Positions 7,010 to 14,759 are shown, counted from the first letter of the stretch. The stretch is DNA of 40,978 bases from an uncultured Collinsella sp. (GCA_900548265.1 URKG01000018.1:1-40978), one strand, 5' to 3'. Notes: generated from the sequence alone by a model not told the origin. Made by a program: numbers and translations.

Positions 7010-7838
7010 TGATGGCCTCCTTATGGGCAGCGAAATCGGCGATGATCTGGGCATATTCCTCATCGTTGGGCAGGTGGTGATGCCAGCTGGCCTTGTCCTC
7101 CATGACGGGCGAGCCATAGCCCTTCACCGTGTTGAGGATGATGACCGTGGGCTTGCCCTTGGTCTCGGCGGCCAACGTCAGCGCAGCGTCAATAGCCTGG
7201 ACGTCGTTGCCCGGAATGGACAGCACGTTCCACCCAAAGGCAGCCCAGCGCTCCTCCTGGCTGTCCTGCTTCATAACGTCCTCGGTGCTGCCGCTGATCT
7301 GCAGGCGGTTGCGGTCCACGAGCGCGCACAGGTTATCGAGCTGGTAGTTGCCACCGCTCATGGCGCCCTCCCAGACCGAGCCCTCGGCAAGCTCGCCATC
7401 GCCCATGATGGTGTAGACGCGGTAGTCGCGACCGTCCATCTTGCCGGCGAGCGCCATGCCCACGGCCACGGGCAGGCCGTGACCCAGCGAGCCCGAGTTC
7501 ATCTCGATGCCCTTGAGTTTGTTGTTGGGGTGGCCGATGTAGGGGCTGCCGAACTTGGAGAAGCGAGCCTTGACGTCGTCGAGATCAAGATAGCCCTCGT
7601 GGCAGAGCACCGCGTAGTAGGCCTCCATGGCGTGACCTTTAGAGAGCACGAAGCGGTCGCGGTTGGGATCGTCGACGGTCTCGGGCGAAATGTTGAGGTG
7701 GTTGGCGTAGAGGGTCATGAGCGCGTCGATCACCGACATGTCGCCGCCGATGTGGCCGCCAGCGCCAGCCATGATGATATCGACGCAATCGCGGCGAAGG
7801 TCCCAACGCAGGGACTCAAGCTCTTCGATAGTTGCCAT
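7002..7838 (-). CDS. Transketolase N-terminal subunit (split type)
   Basis: This 278-aa protein is the thiamine-diphosphate pyrophosphate-binding domain of transketolase. The Mg/ThDP motif begins at GDGELAEGSVWE (~146-157) and continues to the NRLQISG region; HIGGDMSVIDAL and FVLSKGHAMEAYY (~27-76) are family hallmarks. It forms a heterodimeric active site with the product of the overlapping downstream gene. The ATG follows AGGAGAGTAGAA. Two bases separate it from the upstream isomerase stop codon. Together the subunits would transfer a two-carbon ketol unit from a ketose phosphate to an aldose phosphate. Confidence 0.93.
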   Translation of the reverse strand: MATIEELESLRWDLRRDCVDIIMAGAGGHIGGDMSVIDALMTLYANHLNISPETVDDPNRDRFVLSKGHAMEAYYAVLCHEGYLDLDDVKARFSKFGSPYIGHPNNKLKGIEMNSGSLGHGLPVAVGMALAGKMDGRDYRVYTIMGDGELAEGSVWEGAMSGGNYQLDNLCALVDRNRLQISGSTEDVMKQDSQEERWAAFGWNVLSIPGNDVQAIDAALTLAAETKGKPTVIILNTVKGYGSPVMEDKASWHHHLPNDEEYAQIIADFAAHKEAING

Positions 7839-7840
7839 TT

Positions 7841-9241
7841 CTACTCTCCTCGCAGGTAGGCTTTAACGTCTTCTTCGATGGGGTCGTACAGGTCGGGCTG
7901 GATGCCGAGGTACTTGCACGCCTCGTAGAGCACCGGCACCACGTTGGCGTGAATAGCGACGCAGTGGTGGATGTAGGGGCCCTCGACGATCTTGGCCTCG
8001 AGGCGCTTGAGGTTCTCGACCTCGACCCACAGATAGGTGCCCATGCCGGCCGGGCCGTCGATGCCGCGGGCGTTGCCCAGCAGCAGCGAGTACTCGCCGT
8101 TGTCACCATCAAAGCGGGCAAGGGTGAGGTCGCCGTGCTTGGCCTCGGCCGTCAGCGCACCGGGGTGATCGAAAGCCAGCGGGTAGGTGAGCTTGGGCTT
8201 GACGGCCGCGCAGCTGCAGGGCCAGGGGCCGCAGTGCTGCAGCAGCTCGCCGTTCTCGTTATCGGGATGGCGCACGGTCCAGTCGGCGAACATGCCACGG
8301 TGACGGCCCAGGTCGGCGGCCTCGACCATCAGTGCGGTGATGGCGCCATGGATATCGGTCTCGCATACGATAGGAATGCCCATCTCGTTGAGGATGGTGT
8401 TGGCGGCGCAGGGCATAATGCCCAGCTCGTCCTGCAGAGCGTTCCAGCACTGAATGGCACCGGCGTTACAGCCGTACTTCTCGACCAAGCGCTTCATGGC
8501 GATGGCAAGACCGGCGACCGTGGGGACCTTGTCCTCGGGAATGCAAATCTCAAAGCTGTCGTTGATGTGGGCAAGCATGGCAGCCATGGCCTGCTCGTCG
8601 GTCTGGGCGTCGCGCACGGCCTGGACAAGCTCGGTCATGGGGATGGGCGAAAGCTGGATGTTGAACTTCTCGAGCAGCTCGCCCTCGTTGCACATGGTCG
8701 ACCAGAAGTCGAACGGACGGGTGGCCATCTGCAGGATGCGGGTATGCTTGAAGGTCTTGACCACGTTGCACACGGCCAAGAAGTCCCAAACGCCGCGCCC
8801 GAACTCGGGGTCGGTCAGGCGGCAGTTTGTCATGTAGGTGAAGGGAACCTGGAAGCGACGCAGGACCTTGCCGGTGGCGAACAGGCCGCACTGGCTATCG
8901 CGCAGGCGCGTGCCGTCGGGCTCGGGGCGCTCGTCGCGCGGGCCCCACAGTAGCACGGGCAGGCCGAGCTCGCGGGCAAGGCGAGCGCAAACGTACTCGG
9001 TGCCAAAGTTGGCATGGCACAGCATGATGCCATCGACGCCCTCGGCGCGGAACTTCTTGACGATAGGCTCGATATGGCTGTCGTCAAACAGCAGGCCCTC
9101 GTCATTGATGTCATCGATATCCACGATGTCGACGCCGATCTCGCGCAGGCGATCAGCCGCCAGACCGCGATACTTGATCGCGTCTGGCGCGCTAAAGATG
9201 CTGCGGCGCGTGGGCACAAAGCCGAGCTTGATCTTGTCCAT
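7841..9241 (-). CDS. L-fucose/L-arabinose isomerase-like protein
   Basis: This 466-aa protein has the fold and motifs of the FucI/AraA-type sugar isomerase family: an N-terminal Rossmann-like domain with HANFGTEYVCARLARELGLPVLLWG (split here at ~76-100) and a C-terminal catalytic part with CETDIHGA (~293-300), which supplies metal-binding Glu/Asp residues, and a late HHCVAIH segment. Known family members interconvert aldoses and ketoses with Mn2+. It is shorter than classical FucI (~590 aa), so the substrate is uncertain. It is the first gene of the operon, after a strong AGGAGG and a region full of LacI-type operator repeats. Confidence 0.82.
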   Translation of the reverse strand: MDKIKLGFVPTRRSIFSAPDAIKYRGLAADRLREIGVDIVDIDDINDEGLLFDDSHIEPIVKKFRAEGVDGIMLCHANFGTEYVCARLARELGLPVLLWGPRDERPEPDGTRLRDSQCGLFATGKVLRRFQVPFTYMTNCRLTDPEFGRGVWDFLAVCNVVKTFKHTRILQMATRPFDFWSTMCNEGELLEKFNIQLSPIPMTELVQAVRDAQTDEQAMAAMLAHINDSFEICIPEDKVPTVAGLAIAMKRLVEKYGCNAGAIQCWNALQDELGIMPCAANTILNEMGIPIVCETDIHGAITALMVEAADLGRHRGMFADWTVRHPDNENGELLQHCGPWPCSCAAVKPKLTYPLAFDHPGALTAEAKHGDLTLARFDGDNGEYSLLLGNARGIDGPAGMGTYLWVEVENLKRLEAKIVEGPYIHHCVAIHANVVPVLYEACKYLGIQPDLYDPIEEDVKAYLRGE

Positions 9242-9262
9242 GTACGTCCTCCCCTATTCACA

Positions 9263-9328
9263 TGTTCAGTAAACAGACGTGTGTTTCGTTTTGTTCTGTT
9301 TACTAAATGTTTTACTCTTCTGTTTAGA
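9263..9328 (-). promoter_or_regulatory. LacI-type operator cluster of the isomerase operon
   Basis: TAAAC-based sites are packed upstream of the isomerase: AGTAAACAG (9268-9276) and its inverse CTGTTTACT (9296-9304), then TTTACTCTTCTGTTTAGA (9311-9328). The last matches, in reverse, a site in front of the divergently placed repressor gene (10583-10600) at 17 of 18 positions. A further related half-site lies at 9376-9396. This supports control by the LacI protein encoded next door. Confidence 0.7.
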
Positions 9329-9407
9329 AGTTTAGCGCGAAAGTCCCGTAAACGGTAGAGAAATCAGCCTAAACGGTATGTAAACAAACTGAACATACAA
9401 GGGCATC

Positions 9408-9432
9408 AAAAAGAGGGCCCAAAGGACCCTCT
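9408..9432 (-). terminator. Intrinsic terminator of the LacI gene
   Basis: Minus-strand hairpin AGAGGGTCC, TTT loop, GGGCCCTCT followed by T4. It lies about 65 bases past the lacI-type stop codon and just before the isomerase operon control region. Confidence 0.8.
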
Positions 9433-9498
9433 CTTAGTAGCGTTATGTATGGCTGCCTTAGCGAGCTTTGCCTCCCTACGGCCCAGCGTTGCCTTTGC

Positions 9499-10509
9499 CT
9501 AGATCTCACGCACGCTTTGGCGCTCGACAAAATAGGTCGACACGGCCGTCTTGCAGGTATAGCTCTTGGGATTGCGGATGTTGCCCACCAGGCGGCGCAC
9601 CGCGATCTCGCCCACCTCGTGCTTGGGAACGTGCACCGTGGTGAGCGGCGGATTGGAGAAGGCGCCCAAAGACAGATCGTCAAAGCCGATGATTGAGACA
9701 TCCTCGGGGACACGTATGCCGTGCTCGTTCAGCGCGCGCATGGCGCCTACGGCGAGCACGTCGTTTTCGGCAAAGAAAGCCGTCGGCAGGTCGTCGCGCG
9801 AGACGCTGTCGAGCCATGCGCCCATGTCGCGATAAGCACCTTCGAGCGTGGTGCCCAGTGTGACGCGCCATGTCGGGTTGGCCTCAAGGTCCGCATCCTC
9901 AAGCGCTTGGCGATAGCCGCGCTCGCGATCCTTAAAGTTGCGGATGCGAAGGTCGCCTGCTAGATAGCCGATTTGCTTGTGACCCTTCTCGATAAGGTAG
10001 TCCACGGCGCGCAGCACCGAGTCGGTGTTGGCAATGACTACGGCATCGAAGTACTGACGATCGCTCCAGCCATCGAGCACGATCAAGTGGGCGGCAGCGT
10101 TGGCGAACAAGGCATAGTCTTCCTCACCCAGCTCGGTACCCATCAGCACGATAGCGGCGGATGGATCGGCGATCAGGCCCTCGACCTGCGGACGCACGGC
10201 GTCCAAGTCGCTAAAGTCGAGCGAGACAAAGCTCGTGCTCATACCGTGACGGCGCGCCTGGCGCTCCACGCCCTCAATGACCGCAGGATGGAAGGTGCTC
10301 TCGTCCAGAATGGCGCCCGTCTTGCGCGCAAGCACGAACTGAATGCTCTCGAGCTGCGTCGACTGCTGATAGCCCAGCGACTGTGCGCACTCCAGGATGA
10401 CCTTGGCGGTCTCCTCACTCACGCTGCGCTTGCGGTTGAGCGCGTTGGACACGGTCGCAGGCGAAAAACCGGTGATGCGGCTGATCTCGCGAACACTTGC
10501 TTTGGCCAT
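9499..10509 (-). CDS. LacI-family transcriptional regulator
   Basis: This 336-aa repressor has a LacI helix-turn-helix at residues ~3-50 (VREISRITGFSPATVSNALN) and a periplasmic-binding-protein-like sensor domain (~60-330). The ATG at 10509 follows GGGGGAACA; the upstream in-frame start lacks a ribosome site. It lies directly upstream of, and on the same strand as, the isomerase operon, separated by its own terminator. Near-identical TAAACAGAA sites in front of both units predict autoregulation and repression of the operon until a sugar or sugar phosphate binds. Confidence 0.93.
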   Translation of the reverse strand: MAKASVREISRITGFSPATVSNALNRKRSVSEETAKVILECAQSLGYQQSTQLESIQFVLARKTGAILDESTFHPAVIEGVERQARRHGMSTSFVSLDFSDLDAVRPQVEGLIADPSAAIVLMGTELGEEDYALFANAAAHLIVLDGWSDRQYFDAVVIANTDSVLRAVDYLIEKGHKQIGYLAGDLRIRNFKDRERGYRQALEDADLEANPTWRVTLGTTLEGAYRDMGAWLDSVSRDDLPTAFFAENDVLAVGAMRALNEHGIRVPEDVSIIGFDDLSLGAFSNPPLTTVHVPKHEVGEIAVRRLVGNIRNPKSYTCKTAVSTYFVERQSVREI

Positions 10510-10582
10510 TGTTCCCCCTAGCAACGGCCGTGGCGGAGCATCGCAACTCGATAGCTCGGCAACTAAACGACCGCAAATTCAA

Positions 10583-10606
10583 TCTAAACAGAATAGTAAA
10601 TGTTTA
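10583..10606 (-). promoter_or_regulatory. Operator in front of the LacI gene
   Basis: TCTAAACAGAATAGTAAA (10583-10600) continues to TGTTTA, giving an inverted repeat TAAACA-N10-TGTTTA at 10585-10606. It matches the operon operator at 9311-9328 in 17 of 18 positions. Confidence 0.7.
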
Positions 10607-10683
10607 ATAGCTAGTTTAGCCTGTTGTCAAGCGAAGTGGCACGACTATTCCCCCAACGGGCGCATTTGTCCATCTTAACGTTA

Positions 10684-12102
10684 TTACGCAAGGTCTTCGC
10701 CATTGCTTGCTATTACGCGTCGGTACCATTCGAAGCTTTTCTTTTTACGTCTCTCAAACGAGCCCGCACCGCTATCGTCTCGATCGACATAGATAAACCC
10801 GTAGCGCTTACGCATCTGTCCTGTGGCGACCGAAACCAAATCGATCGGGCCCCAACAGGTATATCCCATGAGTTCCACCCCGTCGAGCTCGACGGTCTCC
10901 CTCATCGCCTCGATGTGGGCCCGCAGGTATTCAACTCGATAGTCGTCTTCTATTTCACCCGAATCTTCCGGCACATCAGGAGCACCCAAACCGTTTTCGA
11001 CGATGAACAGCGGCTTTTGATAGCGATCCCAGATTTCATTCATGGTGACGCGCAGCCCTTTGGGGTCGATAAACCTCCCCCAAGGCTCCTGTTTTAGATA
11101 CGGATTAGGCGCCGAGCGAAGAAGGTTCGAATCGAACTGACCTTCCGCATGCGCTTTTGCGACGCGCGTCGAGTAATACGAAAACGAGACGAAATCGACC
11201 AGGTTTGCAGCCAGTACTTCGCGGTCATCATCCCGATAGGGCACCTCAAAACCATGGCGGGCGTATTCCTTGAGAACATAGCTCGGGTACGCACCGCGCA
11301 CCTGGACGTCGGTAAACATGTAATGGCTGCGATTCTCAGCCTGCGCAGCCAGCACATCGTCCGGATCACATGTAGCCGGATAGAAGACACCTGCGTTGAG
11401 CATGCAACCGATCTTCGCCCCAGGGCACAGTTCATGACACGCCCCGACCGCACGGGCGCTCGCAACCAATACATGGTGCACGGCCGTGTGAACCGTTGCA
11501 TAGCGATTCTCCCCTTGCTCGAAGATGATCCCCGCCGCCATAAAGCACGCCTGCGTCATGATGTTGATCTCGTTAAAGGTCAGCCAATAATTGACCAATC
11601 CCCGATAGCGCTCGAACACGGTACGCGAATATCGCTCGAACAGGTCGACCAACCTGCGATCGCGCCATCCGCCATACGCATCGACGAGATGCATGGGGAC
11701 ATCATAGTGGTTGAGCGTCACCAAAGGCTCAATGTCATGCGCGCGACACGTCCTAAAAACATCCTCGTAAAAGGCAAGGCCTTCTTCATTGGGCTCGGCT
11801 TCGTCTCCTTTGGGAAAAATGCGGCTCCAGGCGATTGATAAGCGCAGGCATTTAAAACCCATCTGGGCAAACAGTTCAATATCCTGCTTGTACCTATGGT
11901 AAAAATCAATGCCCTTGCGAGCGGGATAGAAGCTGTCGGGTGCCAACGCACGCGGATCAAGGTCTCCCCGCATGACGTCCATGCGTTGATCGCCAAACGG
12001 CAGCATGTCGGAATTGGCTAAACCGCGACCGCCTTCGTTCCATCCTCCCTCGCACTGGTTTGCAGCCAGAGCCCCGCCCCATAAAAAATCTTCTCTAAAC
12101 AT
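10684..12102 (-). CDS. GH1 6-phospho-beta-glucosidase of the bgl operon
   Basis: This 472-aa GH1 enzyme has FLWGGALAANQCEGG at the N-terminus, acid/base Glu in TFNEIN (E178) and nucleophile Glu in IVENGLG (E369). The C-terminal ATGQMRKRYGFIYVD matches the phosphate-binding loop of 6-phospho-glycosidases. It should cleave the phosphorylated beta-glucoside delivered by the EIIBC encoded upstream. The start at 12102 matches the family N-terminus; AAAGGA lies about ten bases upstream. It is the third gene of a bglG-EIIBC-GH1 operon. An 11-bp palindrome lies in the gap before it. Confidence 0.94.
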   Translation of the reverse strand: MFREDFLWGGALAANQCEGGWNEGGRGLANSDMLPFGDQRMDVMRGDLDPRALAPDSFYPARKGIDFYHRYKQDIELFAQMGFKCLRLSIAWSRIFPKGDEAEPNEEGLAFYEDVFRTCRAHDIEPLVTLNHYDVPMHLVDAYGGWRDRRLVDLFERYSRTVFERYRGLVNYWLTFNEINIMTQACFMAAGIIFEQGENRYATVHTAVHHVLVASARAVGACHELCPGAKIGCMLNAGVFYPATCDPDDVLAAQAENRSHYMFTDVQVRGAYPSYVLKEYARHGFEVPYRDDDREVLAANLVDFVSFSYYSTRVAKAHAEGQFDSNLLRSAPNPYLKQEPWGRFIDPKGLRVTMNEIWDRYQKPLFIVENGLGAPDVPEDSGEIEDDYRVEYLRAHIEAMRETVELDGVELMGYTCWGPIDLVSVATGQMRKRYGFIYVDRDDSGAGSFERRKKKSFEWYRRVIASNGEDLA

Positions 12103-12185
12103 TATGGTGTCGTCCTTTCTATCAAATTCCCGGCCCACACTGTCGAACGCAACGGACTCGGCAAGTGCCGCGCAACAGCACAGTA

Positions 12186-12220
12186 CCGTTGCGCGGCCAA
12201 GGGGTCGGACCGCGCAACGG
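12186..12220. repeat. Palindrome between EIIBC and GH1 genes
   Basis: CCGTTGCGCGG (12186-12196) and CCGCGCAACGG (12210-12220) pair perfectly around 13 nt; GCGCAAC at 12170-12176 can also pair with GTTGCGC. No T-run follows on the minus strand, so it probably stabilises or processes the operon mRNA rather than ending it. Confidence 0.75.
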
Positions 12221-12248
12221 CTGGGGAGCATATTTGTGTAGTAGCCTC

Positions 12249-13697
12249 TTATGCCTCGACGGATTCAACGGCCTCAGAATCGCCGCTCTTGGACTTCAAC
12301 GGCATCTTCTCCTGTCCTTCAAATCCAAAAATCATCGCCAACGCAAACGTCACGGCACCGCCAGCAAGACACCCGATGGTGCCAGGGATGATATCCTGAG
12401 CAAACATGAGCACGTTCATCCATGGGAAACCAACGCCAGTGAAGATATAGACGTTGGCATGAAGAAGGCTTACCAGCAGACCACCGACAGCACCACCAAT
12501 CATGTTCCAGGCAAGAGCCTTCTTGTCGCGAAACAGGATGCCGTAGATGATGGGCTCACTCACGCGACCGAAGGCATAGGTGATGAACAAGTTCCAGCCC
12601 GTGGCTCGACTCTCCTTGCCCTTAGCGCGCAGGCCATAGGCGAGCGCGATGGCAAGCGTGGTGTAGGCTACAACCGCGGTGCCGGGGTATAAGATGGCGT
12701 CGTAACCGTTCTGGAGCGCGGCGGGCAATATGGCGGTATAGATCGGCACGTGCATGCCGGTGGCGATGATCAGATTCCAGAATGCGCCGATAACCGCGGT
12801 CGCAGCGGGACCGGCAACAGAGGCGAGCCAAATGATGAAATCGGCCACAAGGCCCATGACAAATTGGACGGCAGGGCCGCAGAGGCACAGCGCGACCGGC
12901 AACATCACGAGCACCGTACCCACGGGTACGATCAGAATGCGCAACATATCAGGCGAGATCTTCTTAAAGAAGCGCTCAACATAGGACTGGGCCCAGGTGA
13001 TCAAGATGACCGGAAGAACAGCCTGGGTGTAGTTGACGAGCTGCATGGGGATGCCGAAGACGCTGAAAGGCTTTCCGTCCTCAACAATAGCGAGCATGTC
13101 GGGATAAATCATCACAACAGCGATGAGCAGTGCCAGCACAGGACTCGTTTTGAACTTCTTAGCCGAGCTATAGGCGGCAAACATCGGGAAGTAGTAATAC
13201 GCCGCATCGCCCACCAGGGAAAGGATCCGATACAGGTCGCTCGTTTCGGACATAAAACCGGCGCCTTCGGGCCCAAACAGAATAACGAGCATCTTGAAGA
13301 TACCGGCGACACAAAAGATCGGAAGGATCGGGGTGATAGCGCCGCTCACGGCATCGAGCAGCTGATTGAAGAGGTGCTTGGGCGCCAAGCGCTCCTTCCA
13401 GCTAAGCTGAGGGCCATCGAGTTCCTCGTCAATCGATACCGTGACCTCGAATCCGCCCTGCTTACAAACCTCGTCGTAGACCTTGTCGACCGTGGGCCCG
13501 ACCACCAGCTGCACCTGCCCTCCGGCGTGCACGACGCTGATGATAGACGAGATGTCCTCAAGCTTCTCATCATTCGAGAGGCTTTCATCCTTGAGGTTGA
13601 AGCGCAGGCGCGTCATGCAATGCGTAACCGAAGCCACGTTTTCCGCCCCGCCCACAGTGGAGAGAATCTGCTCTGCCACCTTTTTGTAATTTGCCAT
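12249..13697 (-). CDS. PTS beta-glucoside EIIBC permease
   Basis: This 482-aa PTS permease imports and phosphorylates a beta-glucoside. The EIIB domain (~1-80) carries the phospho-accepting Cys in THCMTRLRF (C27). The membrane EIIC domain follows from ~105, with about ten segments and the family motif SEPIIYG. The protein ends soon after EIIC (residues PLKSKSGDSEAVESVEA), so the EIIA domain found in BglP-type EIIBCA proteins (~610 aa) is absent and no EIIA gene is seen nearby. I chose the second of two adjacent ATG codons (13697) because it gives six bases to AAAGGAG. The Shine-Dalgarno can pair with an upstream CCTTTGC. Confidence 0.93.
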   Translation of the reverse strand: MANYKKVAEQILSTVGGAENVASVTHCMTRLRFNLKDESLSNDEKLEDISSIISVVHAGGQVQLVVGPTVDKVYDEVCKQGGFEVTVSIDEELDGPQLSWKERLAPKHLFNQLLDAVSGAITPILPIFCVAGIFKMLVILFGPEGAGFMSETSDLYRILSLVGDAAYYYFPMFAAYSSAKKFKTSPVLALLIAVVMIYPDMLAIVEDGKPFSVFGIPMQLVNYTQAVLPVILITWAQSYVERFFKKISPDMLRILIVPVGTVLVMLPVALCLCGPAVQFVMGLVADFIIWLASVAGPAATAVIGAFWNLIIATGMHVPIYTAILPAALQNGYDAILYPGTAVVAYTTLAIALAYGLRAKGKESRATGWNLFITYAFGRVSEPIIYGILFRDKKALAWNMIGGAVGGLLVSLLHANVYIFTGVGFPWMNVLMFAQDIIPGTIGCLAGGAVTFALAMIFGFEGQEKMPLKSKSGDSEAVESVEA

Positions 13698-13705
13698 CAT
13701 TGGCT

Positions 13706-13745
13706 CCTTTGCACAATCTTGGCTTACTGTTCGAATCGGCAAAGG
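13706..13745 (-). promoter_or_regulatory. Possible Shine-Dalgarno-sequestering hairpin
   Basis: On the minus strand CCTTTGC (13739-13745) is the reverse complement of GCAAAGG (13706-13712), which is the EIIBC ribosome binding site. Seven pairs would close a 26-nt loop. The upstream strand begins with the last two bases of the RAT-like site at 13744-13776, so the two structures compete at that edge. Confidence 0.45.
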
Positions 13746-13776
13746 TCATGCCCCGAATGGCTACGGGTTACAATCC
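13744..13776 (-). promoter_or_regulatory. Intra-operon RAT-like antiterminator site
   Basis: On the minus strand this reads GGATTGTAAC, a CCG-loop-CGG stem, then GGCATGACC. The two ends match those of the leader RATs (GGATTGTTAC and GGCATGMCC). It overlaps the last two codons and TAA stop of bglG. No intrinsic terminator follows; instead the EIIBC ribosome site can be masked by adjacent sequence. Confidence 0.65.
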
Positions 13777-14607
13777 TTTTTTGGAGATGATCCGGTTGAG
13801 ATGGATCATCAGATAGAGTTCCTCCTCCTCGGAGAGCGTGGCGTCCCACGTTTCACGACAATAGGAACCGATATGCTTCACGCACTCTGCCAACTGCGGA
13901 AACTCCTCACGAAAGTTCTTGTACATCTGCATGTTGGCGCTGTTCAGCGACTCGCCGGCTTGAATGCGCTTGAACAGGTACCGCAGATGCGTGGCGAAGC
14001 GGGTGAAATCAAAGGAATCGCGGTCGACAATAATGCGGAAATCGCTTTCGAGAATCTCGATAACGTCCTCGAGCATATCGTCGAACTGCTTTGCGGGCTC
14101 GGCCGTGGCTTTGACGGCTTCAACAACCCGTGCGTTCACGAGATTCATCGCAATACTGGCAATCTCATCCTTGGGAAGCCGCTCTCCGAGCTCCTTCTCG
14201 AGTCGCATGACGATAAACTGGGCAGCCTTGTATTCCTTCGGATACGTCTCCCGCACTTCATAGGCAAGAGGCATCGCGATGCGGACCCCCTTTTGGGCTC
14301 GCGCAACGGCAAACGACAGGTGATCAGCCATGAACAGCGTCGCATTGGTCGAGAGGTCGTAGGGCAGTTCGTTGGCAACGATGTCCATAACTTTCGCCGC
14401 AAACATCACGATATCCGAGGGAAGATCCCTCATGACATCTTGTCCTTTAGGATCAATGTCGTAAAACGTATGCTCGATTTTAGAAAGAGGGAGCTCTCGA
14501 GGAAAATCTCCGCCGAAACCGACGCCCCTGCCCATGGCGATGACATCTCGCCCCTGTCCGTCACGGCAAAGAACCGCGTTGTTGTTAAGCTTTTTAATTG
14601 CAAGCAT
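13768..14607 (-). CDS. BglG/LicT family transcriptional antiterminator
   Basis: This 279-aa RNA-binding regulator has an N-terminal CAT domain (~1-55, IKKLNNNAVL and GRGVGFG) and two PRD domains. Compared with LicT, PRD1 has the first regulatory His (H96) but Asn at the second (N155); PRD2 keeps both (H207, H269). In the family, phosphorylation of PRD1 by the EII inhibits and of PRD2 by HPr activates RNA binding. It should bind the RAT in its own leader and let transcription pass the overlapping terminator. The ATG at 14607 has AGGAGG five bases upstream. It is the first gene of the bgl operon, followed by EIIBC and GH1. Confidence 0.95.
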   Translation of the reverse strand: MLAIKKLNNNAVLCRDGQGRDVIAMGRGVGFGGDFPRELPLSKIEHTFYDIDPKGQDVMRDLPSDIVMFAAKVMDIVANELPYDLSTNATLFMADHLSFAVARAQKGVRIAMPLAYEVRETYPKEYKAAQFIVMRLEKELGERLPKDEIASIAMNLVNARVVEAVKATAEPAKQFDDMLEDVIEILESDFRIIVDRDSFDFTRFATHLRYLFKRIQAGESLNSANMQMYKNFREEFPQLAECVKHIGSYCRETWDATLSEEEELYLMIHLNRIISKKGL

Positions 14608-14636
14608 GGTGAACCTCCTTTCAAGAACACTCACAG

Positions 14637-14681
14637 AAAAAGGCATGATAGCCAATAGCAGTGCTATTGCGGTCATGCCTT
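14637..14681 (-). terminator. Leader terminator of the bgl operon
   Basis: On the minus strand AAGGCATGA pairs with TCATGCCTT, an upper stem CAATAGC/GCTATTG closes a 3-nt loop, and T5 follows. It lies 30 bases before bglG and overlaps the 3' part of the RAT-like site at 14671-14693, the usual antitermination arrangement. Confidence 0.88.
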
Positions 14682-14693
14682 ACGTAACAATCC
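14671..14693 (-). promoter_or_regulatory. Second, short RAT-like site overlapping the terminator
   Basis: GGATTGTTAC, GTA, then AGGCATGACC on the minus strand. It keeps the ends of the RAT but lacks the apical stem. Its 3' part is the 5' arm of the leader terminator. Confidence 0.65.
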
Positions 14694-14709
14694 GTGTTGT
14701 ATTGCTCTT

Positions 14710-14739
14710 GGGCATGCCTCCACACAGGAGTAACAATCC
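14710..14739 (-). promoter_or_regulatory. RAT (ribonucleic antiterminator) of the bgl operon
   Basis: On the minus strand GGATTGTTAC, TCC-loop-GGA stem, then GGCATGCCC. This 30-nt element closely fits the LicT/SacY RAT consensus. It begins about eight bases after the predicted transcription start and lies some 30 bases before the leader terminator. Confidence 0.85.
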
Positions 14740-14753
14740 AAGATGCAGAATGC

Positions 14754-14759
14754 ATTATA
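14754..14759 (-). promoter_or_regulatory. -10 element of the bgl operon promoter
   Basis: A perfect TATAAT on the minus strand, with the RAT starting 14 bases downstream. The -35 position is weak, which may mean an activator is needed. Confidence 0.65.
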
